The translations under genes and the position numbers were made by a program. From Ancylobacter radicis (GTDB taxonomy: Bacteria; Pseudomonadota; Alphaproteobacteria; Rhizobiales; Xanthobacteraceae), in contig NZ_JAHCQH010000015.1 of the NCBI RefSeq assembly GCF_018449475.1, forward strand, positions 1,009,211 to 1,073,210: a stretch of 64,000 nucleotides of DNA. Direction: 5' to 3'. Shown here piece after piece: positions 44,805-53,718 of this stretch; position 1 is the stretch's first letter; every line of letters begins with the position of its first letter. The notes under the pieces are model-generated. The model made no database searches and was not told the DNA's origin. It saw only the letters and a list, made by a program, of their open reading frames with translations.

Positions 44805-47588
44805 TCAGCTCCCGATCGTGAACAGGCCCGGCGACTCAATATGGGTGGAGCCGGCTTGGCCGTCCTGCGCCGTGCTTCCGCGCGCGGCGCCGCCATCGGC
44901 GGCGGCGAGGGTGCGGGCCTGATCGAGCAGCTGCGGGCGGCCGAGGAAGAAGCCCTGCCCATGGGTGCAGCCGGCCCGGCGCGCCACATCCTGCTGCTCG
45001 GCCGTCTCGATGCCCTCCGCCGTTGTGGTCATGCCGAGCCGGCCGGCGAGGTCGGCGATGGTGTCGACAATGGCGGCGCTGTCCGGCCGCTCCACCATTT
45101 CGCGCACGAAGGACCGGTCGATCTTGATCTTGTCGAGCGGGAACAGCCGCAGATGGCTGAGGCTTGAATAGCCCGTGCCGAAATCGTCGAGCACGATGCC
45201 GACGCCGAGTTCCTTCAGCCGGCGCAGCGCGTCGAGATTGCGCGCATTGTTGTCGAACAGCGCGGTCTCGGTGATTTCCAGTTCCAGCCGGTGGGGATCG
45301 AAGCCGGTGCGGGCCAGCACGTCGCTGACCATGCCGACGAGATCGCCCACGGCGAGCTGCACCGGCGAGAGGTTCACGGCGAGGCGCGGCGCGCCGGGCA
45401 GGTCGGCAAGGTCGGCACAGGCGCGTTCCAGCACCCAGGCGCCGATCTCGACGATGAGCCGCGTCTCCTCCGCCAGCGGGATGAAGGTCGCCGGGTTGAC
45501 CAGGCCGCGCTCGGGATGCTGCCAGCGCAGCAGCGCCTCGAAGCCGCGCAGTCTGTTGTCGGCGAGATCGAAGATCGGCTGGTAGACGAGGTGGAACTGG
45601 TCGCCGTCGAGCGCGAGGCGCAGGTCCGTCTCCAGTTCGACCCGTCCGCGCAGATGCGCGTCCATCTCCTGCGTGAACACGCAATAGGTGCCGCGTCCCT
45701 TCGCCTTGGCGTGATAGAGCGCGAGATCGGCCTGTTTGAGCAGGGCGTCGGCGTCAAGCTCCGTGCCGTCGGAGATGGCGATGCCGACGCTCACGCTGGC
45801 CGCGATGGTATGGCCGAGTATGCTGTAGGGCGTGCTCAGTTCGGCGATGATGCGCTCGCTCAGCGCCTGTCCGGCCTCGGGTTGCTCGGGGGCAAGGCTG
45901 ATCACGGCGAATTCGTCGCCGCCGAGCCGGGCCACCCGCTCGGCATCGGCCACGCTGTTGCCGAGCCGGGCGGCGGCGGCCCGCAGCAGCGCGTCGCCGA
46001 CCGGATGGCCGAGCGTGTCGTTCACGTCCTTGAAGCGGTCGAGATCGAGATAGAGCAAAGCGAGCCGTTCCCCGCGTTCGGCCGCCGCCTGCAGCGCCGC
46101 GTCGATCCGGCTGCGGAACAGCACCCGGTTGGGCAGGCGGGTCAGGTCGTCATGATGGGCGAGGAAGCGGATCTGGCCCTCGCGCTCGATCAGCGCGGCG
46201 TTCTGCCGGCGTGCCTCGGCGGCGGCGGCGTTGGCGCGGGCATTGGCCTCGGCGAGTTCGGCATGGGCGGTCTTCAGCGCGGTGATGTCGGCGCGGATGC
46301 CGACAAGGCCGCCATCGGCGGTGCGCCGCTCGCGAATGAGGATCCAGCGGCCATCGGCGAGCTGGCGCTCGGCCGAGCCGGAGGCTTCCCTGTGCATGTC
46401 GATCATCTGCGTGACGAGGGCGCTGCGCTCGTGATCCGGCACGAGATACTGCCCGGCCTCGACCGCCTGACGGATGATGTCCTCGAAGCGCGCGCCGGGG
46501 GTCATGAACGGGGCGCTCATCGCGTAGATGTCGCGGAACCGCTGGTTGCAGGTGACGAGCCGGTCCTCCTGATCCCACATGACAAAGCCGTCGGACATCG
46601 CCTCGATGGCGTTCACCAGCACATTCGCCGCCTTGGTGCGTTCCGCTTCCATGCGCTCGCGCTGGGCGAGGGCGAGGAGCAGCATTCCGCCAAAGGCGCC
46701 GACCAGCGTCATGCCGATCGCCACCGACAGCAGCAGGCGGTCGCGGTCGCGCAGCCAGTTGGCGAGCAGCACCCGGCGCGGCGCGCTCAGCACGACGCGC
46801 ACATCATTGTAGAGCGAGGCGCGGATCACGTAGAGGCTGGCATCCTCCGCCGCCGCCGAGGGCACCAGAAAGGCGACGCCGTCGGGGTCGTGAGGCTGGG
46901 GCGGGTCGGCAACGATCTCGCCGGTGCGCAGCTCGTCATGCGGCAGCACGCCGATGAGCCGCCCGTCCGGGCGCTGCAGCGAGATGCGCACCTGCGGATC
47001 GACGCCGGTCTCCGCCAGCAGCTTCATCAGGGTGAGCAGCGGCACTTCCGCCACCGGGGTGATGCCGTGCCATTCCGGCACGGTGCGGGCGAGGTAGAGC
47101 GACCAGTCGCCGGAAATCTTGTTGCGCAGCGGGCCCAGCAGCGCCAGCGGCGTGCCCCGCAACTGGTCGATCTTGAAGGGCAGTTCGCGCTGCGTGCCAT
47201 TCAGCCGTGAGGTGGCGATGATGGCGCCGTCGCGCGCCACCAGCATGAGGTCGCGATAGGCCAGGGTCTGGAAATTGAGCCCGCTCAGCAATTCGCGGGT
47301 CACGGGCGAGCCCTGCGGCGAGGCTCCGGCTGCGGCGAGCAGGCTGGGCAGGCTGGCGAGCGCGCCATGGACTTGCAGGAGCTGGCGGTTCAGCGCGTTC
47401 TCGACCGCCTGCGCGGAGCGTTCGAGCCCGGTGGAGGCGACCGCCATGGCGGCCCGCTCGCCGCGATCGAGCAGCATGGCGGTCCCGCCCGCCACGGTGA
47501 GCAGGATCAGTACCGTCCCGACAGCGACGCCGGATTTCAGCCGGGGCCAGATCATCGTTGTGCGCGGCTGGCGGTCATGGCGTGTCAC
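44805..47588 (-). CDS. Membrane GGDEF-EAL protein with PAS and periplasmic sensor
   Basis: Bifunctional c-di-GMP enzyme candidate of about 927 residues. Two membrane helices (VAVGTVLILLTVAGGTAMLL near residue 20 and LLLSVAIGMTLVGAFGGMLL near 290) enclose a ~240-residue periplasmic sensor of Cache/CHASE type. A PAS domain, an intact GGDEF (RLGGDEF, no RxxD I-site visible) and an intact EAL domain (EALLRW, DDFGTGYSS, AEGIE) follow. A GTG start at 47588 overlaps the stop of the DctP gene as GTGA; ATG 47555 is the alternative. It likely senses a ligand delivered by the neighbouring binding protein. Confidence 0.87.
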   Translation of the reverse strand: MTRHDRQPRTTMIWPRLKSGVAVGTVLILLTVAGGTAMLLDRGERAAMAVASTGLERSAQAVENALNRQLLQVHGALASLPSLLAAAGASPQGSPVTRELLSGLNFQTLAYRDLMLVARDGAIIATSRLNGTQRELPFKIDQLRGTPLALLGPLRNKISGDWSLYLARTVPEWHGITPVAEVPLLTLMKLLAETGVDPQVRISLQRPDGRLIGVLPHDELRTGEIVADPPQPHDPDGVAFLVPSAAAEDASLYVIRASLYNDVRVVLSAPRRVLLANWLRDRDRLLLSVAIGMTLVGAFGGMLLLALAQRERMEAERTKAANVLVNAIEAMSDGFVMWDQEDRLVTCNQRFRDIYAMSAPFMTPGARFEDIIRQAVEAGQYLVPDHERSALVTQMIDMHREASGSAERQLADGRWILIRERRTADGGLVGIRADITALKTAHAELAEANARANAAAAEARRQNAALIEREGQIRFLAHHDDLTRLPNRVLFRSRIDAALQAAAERGERLALLYLDLDRFKDVNDTLGHPVGDALLRAAAARLGNSVADAERVARLGGDEFAVISLAPEQPEAGQALSERIIAELSTPYSILGHTIAASVSVGIAISDGTELDADALLKQADLALYHAKAKGRGTYCVFTQEMDAHLRGRVELETDLRLALDGDQFHLVYQPIFDLADNRLRGFEALLRWQHPERGLVNPATFIPLAEETRLIVEIGAWVLERACADLADLPGAPRLAVNLSPVQLAVGDLVGMVSDVLARTGFDPHRLELEITETALFDNNARNLDALRRLKELGVGIVLDDFGTGYSSLSHLRLFPLDKIKIDRSFVREMVERPDSAAIVDTIADLAGRLGMTTTAEGIETAEQQDVARRAGCTHGQGFFLGRPQLLDQARTLAAADGGAARGSTAQDGQAGSTHIESPGLFTIGS

Positions 47589-48685
47589 TCCGTTTCCGCG
47601 TGAACGCCGTGGACCGGCGCCAGATAGGTGTTCCACACGCGGGCGCAGCTCGGCCCGCACCGGGTGATCCAGCGTGGCAGCACGACCCGTTCCAGCAGGC
47701 GCTCGCGCCGGGCGGCATCCTTGGGCGAGGTGGGCACGAGTTCCATCTCGCCGGGAGGCCCGTTGCAGGACGCGGTGCCGCTGTTGCAGGCGAGGCCGCG
47801 CTGCGTGTCGGCATCCGCCTGCGCCCAGACGCGGCGCTCAAGGTCGGCGAGACCCTGGCGGATCACCTGCTGGAGATCCTGCGGCACCGCATCCCAGGCC
47901 GCCCGGTTCGCACCGAAGAAGGACAGGCCCCAACTGATCGCCATGGAGTGGACATGGGTGGCGATGCCCGGCAGCCCGATCTCATAGCCGCTCAGCGTGC
48001 CGGTGATGGCGCATTCGGCAACGCCCGATTTCAGGGCGGGCACGATTTCGGCGAAGGGCAGAAGCACCGGCACGGCGCCAAGCGCGCCCATCAGCTCGGC
48101 TTGCCCGACCGAGGAGGTGCGCACCTTCCGCCCGACCAGATCGTCGAGCCCGGTGAACGGCTTGGTGCAGAAGATCACCTGTGCCGGATAGGCATAGACG
48201 GCGAGAAGCTCGATGTCGTAACGCTGGCGCAGATAGTCGGCGAGGTGCTTGCGGGTGGCGTTCACCGTGCGCCGCAGCGTCGCCATGTCCGGGTTGAGCA
48301 CCGGCAGGTCGAAGGCGTTCAGCTCGGGATCATCGCTTGAGACGCGCGAGAGGCTGGCGGTGCCGAAGGGCACGACGCCGAGCCGCATCAGTTGCAGCGT
48401 CTCCTCGGCCCGCAGCCCGCCCGCATCGAGCGGCCGGATCGTGGCCTTGATCCGGCCCTTGGAAAGCTCGGTGATTTCCTTCTCCCAGAAGGGTTCTTCA
48501 TAGCGCGTGTACTGCGTCACGCCGGCGAGCCCGCCGACAATCTGCAAATTGATGGTTCCCGGGGCGGGGTCGGTGGCCGGTGTCTGGGCGCCGGCCCTTT
48601 CAGGGGCGACGGCAAGCGCGAGGACAAGTGCGCCGCAGGCCAGCGCAAATCCTTTGGCCAATGTCGCGCCACAGTCTCTCACCAT
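47585..48685 (-). CDS. DctP/TRAP-type periplasmic binding protein
   Basis: Secreted binding protein of about 366 residues (signal peptide LACGALVLALAVAPERAGAQ). The body fits DctP, with the ligand Arg in GRKVRTSSVGQAE and the strand ATSEN-equivalent AECAITGTL. No TRAP membrane subunits (DctQ, DctM) are present nearby, so it is an orphan. It has a C-terminal extension with several Cys. It overlaps the GGDEF-EAL gene by 4 nt, so it may act as a sensor subunit rather than a transporter part. The start at 48685 gives a standard signal peptide; an upstream ATG is possible. Confidence 0.8.
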   Translation of the reverse strand: MVRDCGATLAKGFALACGALVLALAVAPERAGAQTPATDPAPGTINLQIVGGLAGVTQYTRYEEPFWEKEITELSKGRIKATIRPLDAGGLRAEETLQLMRLGVVPFGTASLSRVSSDDPELNAFDLPVLNPDMATLRRTVNATRKHLADYLRQRYDIELLAVYAYPAQVIFCTKPFTGLDDLVGRKVRTSSVGQAELMGALGAVPVLLPFAEIVPALKSGVAECAITGTLSGYEIGLPGIATHVHSMAISWGLSFFGANRAAWDAVPQDLQQVIRQGLADLERRVWAQADADTQRGLACNSGTASCNGPPGEMELVPTSPKDAARRERLLERVVLPRWITRCGPSCARVWNTYLAPVHGVHAETE

Positions 48686-48837
48686 GTCACGAATCGCACG
48701 CTCCCCCACCGGCTCGCCTTCTCGTGAAATTACCGCACCACAATATGCAGGAACGCGGTTTCGGCAAATGCCTAAAAATGCAGGCAAATTGGAGGTAATT
48801 CAGGGAGGTGCCGGCGGCTGCCGTAACGGGCGTTGGG

Positions 48838-49758
48838 CTAGGCGGAGGCAAGCCCGAGCGCGGCGCAGGTGGCCTCGCTTTCGCGGGCCAATTGCTCGAA
48901 CTGGCTGGCCCGCCCGCTGCCAGCGCGCCAGAAATAGCCCATTTCCCGGCTCGCCGGCCATCCGTCGAGGGTGAGCAGGGCGATGTCGTCCTCCATGCGG
49001 AATTCCGAGCGCGCATAGAGTTCGGGAAACAGCGACATGCCCATCCCCATCACCACCATCTGGCGCAGCGCGTCGAGGCTGGTGCCCTCATAGTCCTCGC
49101 GCATGTCGGCGCCGCAGGCGGCGGCGAGTTCGCGCACCCGCTCGAACAGATGATGGCCGCGCCCGAGCGTCAGCAGCCGCTCGCCGCGCAGCGCCTGCGG
49201 GTCGACATGGCCGACCGGGGCGAGCTTGTGGTCCTTGGGCACGCCGAGGAAGATGGTCTCCCGGCACAGCCGGCGGAAGGTGACGGCATGGCCGGAGGCC
49301 GGCGCCGGGCCGAGCCCGCAATCGAGCCCGCCCGATATGACCTCGCGCTCGATCACCGCCGGCCGCTCCTCCTTGATGTAGATCTGCAGCGACGGGTATT
49401 TGGCGTGCAGCAGCGGCAGTAAATTGGGCAGGAAATAGGGCCCGAAGGTCGGCGCCACGCCGAGCCGGATCAGCCCGCCGAGATTGCGCGCGCCGCTGGC
49501 CGCCTCCGCCACGATGTCATCGAGCGTCAGCAGCACCATGCGCGCGGCCTCGACGATCCGCGCGCCGACCGGGGTCGGCTGGACCCGGCCCGGCGTGCGG
49601 TCGAACAAAGTCGCCCCGAGCTGCGCCTCCAATTGGGCGATCTGCACCGAGAGGGTCGGCTGCGAGACATGGCAGCGCCGCGCCGCCGCGCCGAAATGGC
49701 CGGTTTCGGCGAGCGCCACGGCATATTCGAGCTGGCGGTGGGTCGGGCGGAAGGCCAT
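48838..49758 (-). CDS. OxyR-like LysR-family regulator without the canonical redox cysteines
   Basis: LysR-type activator of 306 residues with an N-terminal winged helix (GHFGAAARRCHVSQPTLSVQI) and a C-terminal effector domain of OxyR type (GLIRLGVAPTFGPYFLP; TSLDALRQMVVMGMGMSLFP). In the segment GRGHHLFERVRELAAACGAD, aligned by eye with the E. coli OxyR segment, position Cys199 is His and position Cys208 is Ala; a Cys falls three residues later. It may thus sense something other than H2O2. It is divergent from the YdcH-like gene. Confidence 0.82.
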   Translation of the reverse strand: MAFRPTHRQLEYAVALAETGHFGAAARRCHVSQPTLSVQIAQLEAQLGATLFDRTPGRVQPTPVGARIVEAARMVLLTLDDIVAEAASGARNLGGLIRLGVAPTFGPYFLPNLLPLLHAKYPSLQIYIKEERPAVIEREVISGGLDCGLGPAPASGHAVTFRRLCRETIFLGVPKDHKLAPVGHVDPQALRGERLLTLGRGHHLFERVRELAAACGADMREDYEGTSLDALRQMVVMGMGMSLFPELYARSEFRMEDDIALLTLDGWPASREMGYFWRAGSGRASQFEQLARESEATCAALGLASA

Positions 49759-49853
49759 GGCGCGATAGCTTCACTCAATCAGGAGTATTGAGACTATGCA
49801 TTGGAACTATGGGTCCGTCCACGGCATCTTCGCTCCATCGAAAGGAGGTTGAT

Positions 49854-50090
49854 GTGGACCAGTTCCTCAAGTCGCTGACGACCCGCAGAAACATGCTCGA
49901 TGCCGAACTCGCGGCCGAGCGCCGGCGCGACCAGCCGGACGGCGAGCGCCTCGTCGCGCTCAAGCGCATCAAGCGCCAGCTTGGCGCGCAGATCGAGTAT
50001 ATCCGCCGCGAAGGACGCCAGATCACCGAGGTGATGGTGGTGCGCAAGCCGCGCCGCTTCACCGATCTCAAGCTCAAGCCGATCCGCTGA
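49854..50090 (+). CDS. YdcH/DUF465-like small coiled-coil protein
   Basis: Protein of about 78 residues with a helical hairpin (FLKSLTTRRNMLDAELAAER and LVALKRIKRQLGAQIEYI) like DUF465/YdcH proteins. The basic C-terminus is RRFTDLKLKPIR. The GTG at 49854 has the strong Shine-Dalgarno AAAGGAGG 4-5 nt upstream, which decides the start over an upstream in-frame ATG at 49797 or earlier. Role unknown. Confidence 0.65.
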   Translation: MDQFLKSLTTRRNMLDAELAAERRRDQPDGERLVALKRIKRQLGAQIEYIRREGRQITEVMVVRKPRRFTDLKLKPIR

Positions 50091-50199
50091 CCGCGGGCCG
50101 GCGCGCGGCCTGATCCCCTTCCCAGTTCCGAGGTCCGGGTCCCTCTGACGGCCATGCGCCGCCATGTCGGTCCTCTCCCCCACCGACCGTCCAAAACGG

Positions 50200-50260
50200 G
50201 CGTGCGGCAGGACAGTTCGCGGCGCACGCCCCGGCGCCGCGAACTGTCCGCGCGTGCGCC
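50200..50260 (+). promoter_or_regulatory. Structured leader with perfect 15-bp hairpin upstream of terC
   Basis: GGACAGTTCGCGGCG (50210-50224) and CGCCGCGAACTGTCC (50235-50249) form a perfect stem around a 10-nt loop. The 3' part of the left arm plus the loop, GGCGCACGC (50221-50229), can instead pair with GCGTGCGCC (50252-50260), and CGCACGC (50223-50229) with GCGTGCG (50200-50206). These pairings exclude each other or make a pseudoknot. The RBS GAGGA lies 16 nt further on. No known riboswitch consensus was recognised. Confidence 0.6.
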
Positions 50261-50284
50261 GTGGACCGCTGAACCGAGGACCCC

Positions 50285-51271
50285 ATGGACATTCTGACAA
50301 CGCTGTTCACCGCCGACATTGTCGACAAGCCTGCCTGGCTCTGGCTGAGCTTCCTCGCCATTGTCTTCATCCTGCTCGCCTTCGATCTCGGCGTGCTGAA
50401 CAAGGGCAACAAGGAACTCGGCATCGCCGAGAGCCTGAAGCTTTCCGCCTTCTACATCATGATCGCCGTGCTGTTCGGCGGCTGGATCTGGTACTCGATG
50501 GGGCCGGAATCCAGCATGCAGTACTTCACCGGCTACGCGATCGAGAAGGCGCTCTCGATCGACAACGTCTTCGTCATCTCGCTGATCTTCAGCTACTTCG
50601 CCATTCCCCGTATCTATCAGTACCGCGCCCTGGTCTGGGGCATCATCGCGGTGCTGGTGCTGCGCGGCATCATGATCGGCGTCGGCGCCGCGCTGGTGCA
50701 GGAATATGACTGGGTGCTGCTGCTGTTCGGCGCGTTCCTTGTCGGCACCGGCATCAAGATGCTGCTGGTCAGGGAGGGCGAGGCGGACGTCTCGAAGAAC
50801 CCGGTGGTGCGCCTGCTCTCGCGCCATCTGCGCGTGACGCCCCAGCTGCACGGCCAGAGCTTCTTCGTGCGTCAGCCTCACCCGATCACCGGCAAGCTCG
50901 TGCTCTGGGTGACGCCGCTGTTCCTCGCGCTGGTGGTCATCAACATCGCCGACCTCGTCTTCGCGGTCGACTCGGTGCCGGCGATCTTCGCCATCACCAC
51001 GGACACCTACATCGTCTTCACCGCCAACATCATGGCGATCCTCGGCCTGCGCGCTCTCTATTTCGCGCTGGCGGCCATGGTGCACCGCTTCGAGTATCTG
51101 AAATACGCTCTGGCGCTGGTTCTGGTGTTCATCGGCGGCAAGATCTTCTGGAACTACTTCTACGGCAAGCTCGACCCGGCCATCTCGCTCGGCGTGACGC
51201 TGGCGATGATCGGCGGCGGCATCGTGTTCTCGCTGTGGAAGACCCGCCAGGCGGAAGCTGCCGCGCACTGA
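50285..51271 (+). CDS. TerC family membrane protein (Alx/YkoY-like)
   Basis: Integral membrane protein of 328 residues with about nine helices. The conserved block EKALSIDNVFVISLIF and the repeat VINIADLVFAVDSVPAIFA hold the paired acidic residues of TerC/Alx-type Mn2+ or metal-ion exporters. SD GAGGA is 5 nt upstream of ATG 50285. The length matches the YkoY/Alx group. Known relatives are often riboswitch-controlled, and here the leader forms a strong hairpin. Confidence 0.92.
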   Translation: MDILTTLFTADIVDKPAWLWLSFLAIVFILLAFDLGVLNKGNKELGIAESLKLSAFYIMIAVLFGGWIWYSMGPESSMQYFTGYAIEKALSIDNVFVISLIFSYFAIPRIYQYRALVWGIIAVLVLRGIMIGVGAALVQEYDWVLLLFGAFLVGTGIKMLLVREGEADVSKNPVVRLLSRHLRVTPQLHGQSFFVRQPHPITGKLVLWVTPLFLALVVINIADLVFAVDSVPAIFAITTDTYIVFTANIMAILGLRALYFALAAMVHRFEYLKYALALVLVFIGGKIFWNYFYGKLDPAISLGVTLAMIGGGIVFSLWKTRQAEAAAH

Positions 51272-51275
51272 CCTT

Positions 51276-51336
51276 CCGGCGGCCTCGGCCGCCGGCTCAC
51301 ACCCCACCACGGACGGCCGGCCCTCGGGCCGGCCGT
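51276..51336 (+). terminator. Two GC-rich hairpins after terC
   Basis: Hairpin one: CCGGCGGC (51276-51283) with GCCGCCGG (51288-51295), loop CTCG. Hairpin two: ACGGCCGGCCC (51313-51323) with GGGCCGGCCGT (51326-51336). No T-run follows, so either Rho-independent ending is inefficient or the structures protect the mRNA 3' end. Confidence 0.5.
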
Positions 51337-51496
51337 TGCACGACCGGAGCGCGCCTGTCCGCCAGACGGTGGACGCGTCCTCTCAGGGCCGGACCGGTGC
51401 CGCCTGCATGCGGTGCCGCGTCCGGCCCGGTCATGTCGACCGGCCGGCCTACAGGTCGCCGGATTGCTGTCCGCCACCCCTCACGAAAGACCGCTC

Positions 51497-52483
51497 ATGT
51501 CCATCGCCAGCGCCGCCCTGCTCTCGCCCCCGGTCCTGTGCTTCGGCCTCGGCGCGCTCGCCTGCGCCCTGCGCAGCAATCTGCGCGTGCCGGCCCCGGT
51601 GTTCGAGGCGGTGTCGATCTATCTGCTGCTGGCGATCGGCCTGAAGGGCGGGGCGGAATTGGCGGAAACCCGCTGGGCCGACATTGCCGCCCCGGCCGGC
51701 GCCGCGCTGGCGCTGGGCATGCTCATCCCGGTCTGGTGCTTCCTCGCGCTGCGGCGCATCGCCGGTTTCAGCGTGGCGGATGCCGCCTCGCTCGCCGCTC
51801 ATTACGGCTCGGTTTCGGCCGTCACCTTCATCGCCGTGATCAGCTATCTGGAGCGCGCCGGCGTGCCGCATGAGGGCTTCATGACCGCCATTCTCGCGCT
51901 GATGGAGGCCCCCGCCATCGTGGTCGCGCTGCTGCTCGCCCGGATGGCGCAGAACCGCGCCGGCCCCACGGCCGAAGACGCCCCGGCCCCGACCTCGCTC
52001 GGTGAGGCGCTGCGCGAGGTGGTCTCGGCCAAGAGCTTCCTGCTGCTGGTCGGCGGCCTGGTCATTGGCGGCCTGATCGGCAAGGTCGGTCTTGCGCCGG
52101 TGCGGCCGTTCTTCGGCGACCTGTTCCTTGGCTTTCTCTGCCTGTTCCTGCTGGAACTCGGCATCGTCGCGGCGGAAAAGGCGGATGCGGCGTGGCAGGC
52201 GGGCGGACGGCTGCTGGCCTTCGCGCTCCTCGCGCCGCTGGTCAATGGCGCGCTCGGCCTGCTGGCGGGCCATGCGGCGGGACTATCGGAAGGCGGGGCC
52301 GTGGTGCTGGCGACGCTGGCCGCGAGTGCGTCCTACATCGCCGCGCCGGCGGCGGTGCGGCTCGCTCTGCCGCAGGCCAACGCGGCCTATTCGCTGGCGG
52401 CCTCGCTCGCCATCACCTTCCCGTTCAATGTGGTGATCGGCATCCCGCTCTACGCGGCCGCCGCCGGGCTGCTCTACCGCTGA
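51497..52483 (+). CDS. SbtA-type sodium-dependent bicarbonate transporter
   Basis: Membrane protein of 328 residues with about ten helices arranged as two inverted halves (VFEAVSIYLLLAIGLKGG... and GFLCLFLLELGIVAAEKA), the SbtA/DUF897 fold. SbtA takes up HCO3- with Na+ and is used by autotrophs for carbon concentration. The start at ATG 51497 has GAAAGA upstream. No SbtB-type PII gene is next to it. Function is inferred from the family; other substrates are possible. Confidence 0.82.
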   Translation: MSIASAALLSPPVLCFGLGALACALRSNLRVPAPVFEAVSIYLLLAIGLKGGAELAETRWADIAAPAGAALALGMLIPVWCFLALRRIAGFSVADAASLAAHYGSVSAVTFIAVISYLERAGVPHEGFMTAILALMEAPAIVVALLLARMAQNRAGPTAEDAPAPTSLGEALREVVSAKSFLLLVGGLVIGGLIGKVGLAPVRPFFGDLFLGFLCLFLLELGIVAAEKADAAWQAGGRLLAFALLAPLVNGALGLLAGHAAGLSEGGAVVLATLAASASYIAAPAAVRLALPQANAAYSLAASLAITFPFNVVIGIPLYAAAAGLLYR

Positions 52484-52498
52484 GAGGAAGGGCGATCG

Positions 52499-53191
52499 TC
52501 ACAGCGGGCCGGCCGGCTCGGCGAGGCCGGCGGTGGGGGCGGTGGCGGCGCGCCGCTTGCGCGGGCGGGGGGCGATGCGGCCCTTGATGACCTTGAGCAC
52601 CACGGCGGTGGCGACCAGCATCACCAGCGTCACCAGCACCATGGAAATGGCCCAGCCCTGCGACGTGCCGCCACCGAGGGCCGAGGCGCTTTCCGCCGCG
52701 AACCAGCCCGGCGCCAGCATGACCGGCGCCCAGACGAAGGCAGAGGAGACATTGGCGATCTGGAAGCGGCGCTGCTCCATGCGCATCATGCCGGCGACCA
52801 TCGGCATGGTGCAGCGGACCGGGCCGAAGAACCGGCCGATGAACACCGACGCAAAGCCGAAGCGGCGGAAGAACAGCCGCGCCTGCGCCACCTGCGACCG
52901 GTAGCCCTGCAAGGGCCAGCGATGCACCACGCGCGGGCCGACCCAGCGGCCGAGCCAGTAGGAGGCGATGTCGCCGACGATGGCGCCGGCAATGGCGCCG
53001 GCCACCACCGGCACCGGCTCGACGAGGCCGGAGCCGATCAGCCCGCCAATGGCGAGCATCAGTGCGGTGGCGGGGATGACGAGCCCCACCAGGACCAGCG
53101 ATTCACCGAAGGCGATGATGCCGACCACGAGCGGCACCAGATAGCTGTGGCTCTGCATCAGCTGAGCCAGATCGGCGGCAATATTCTCCAT
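52499..53191 (-). CDS. DedA family (SNARE-associated/YqjA-like) membrane protein
   Basis: Inner-membrane protein of about 230 residues with four to six helices. The DedA motifs are visible: FGESLVLVGLVIPAT with the acidic residue, and GRFFGPVRCTMPMVAG with the essential Arg. The C-terminal tail is Lys/Arg-rich. DedA proteins act in undecaprenyl-phosphate recycling and membrane homeostasis. The start at ATG 53191 has GCGAGG upstream; an ATG eight codons earlier is possible. It is convergent to sbtA. Confidence 0.88.
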   Translation of the reverse strand: MENIAADLAQLMQSHSYLVPLVVGIIAFGESLVLVGLVIPATALMLAIGGLIGSGLVEPVPVVAGAIAGAIVGDIASYWLGRWVGPRVVHRWPLQGYRSQVAQARLFFRRFGFASVFIGRFFGPVRCTMPMVAGMMRMEQRRFQIANVSSAFVWAPVMLAPGWFAAESASALGGGTSQGWAISMVLVTLVMLVATAVVLKVIKGRIAPRPRKRRAATAPTAGLAEPAGPL

Positions 53192-53331
53192 GACCTCGCA
53201 GAACGCCTCTCGCAAATCGAACCGCCGGCGCTGCGCGCCAGCCAGCCCTCATCTTGGAAGCGATCATGGCAAGGGCAAGACCGAACGCTGCCCAAAGGTA
53301 AGGCAGGGCGCATTGGTCGCGGGGGGCACCG

Positions 53332-53718
53332 TCAGGCTGCTACGATGTCGGTCTGGCTGAAGTCGTTGCCCTTGAACAGCAGCGGCTCGCCGGTCGCCTT
53401 CGCCAGCGCATAGGCGAAGCAGTCGCCGAAATTCAGCCCGGCCTTGTGGCGGCCCTTGCCGAAATCGAGAAAGGCCTGCCGCGCCAGCTCACCCTGTTCG
53501 ACCGTGACCGGCTCGATAACGATGCCGGCGCGGCGGAAGAACGCCTCCGCCTGCCGCATGCCTTCGGGCCCGAGCTGGTTCTCGATCACCATGGAAAGCT
53601 CGACATGGGTCGCCACGCTGATCCGGCAGATGTCGGCATCATGGATGCGCTGGGCGAAGGCGGCCGCTTCCGGCTCGCGGTAGAGAATGGCGACCAGGGC
53701 CGATGTGTCGAGGATCAT
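53332..53718 (-). CDS. vapC: VapC toxin (PIN-domain ribonuclease)
   Basis: PIN-domain endoribonuclease of 128 residues. The catalytic acidic residues are visible as Asp4 (MILDTSA), Glu40 (HVELSMV), Asp99 (NFGDCFAYA) and Asp119 (GNDFSQTD). It probably cleaves tRNA or rRNA when freed from antitoxin. Its ATG overlaps the vapB stop by 4 nt, the standard arrangement. Confidence 0.93.
   Translation of the reverse strand: MILDTSALVAILYREPEAAAFAQRIHDADICRISVATHVELSMVIENQLGPEGMRQAEAFFRRAGIVIEPVTVEQGELARQAFLDFGKGRHKAGLNFGDCFAYALAKATGEPLLFKGNDFSQTDIVAA

Noticed and set aside
50091..50284. yybP-ykoY Mn2+ riboswitch upstream of terC
   Set aside because: The conserved GGGGAGTAGC-type loop sequence is missing. 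Only the hairpins described can be supported.
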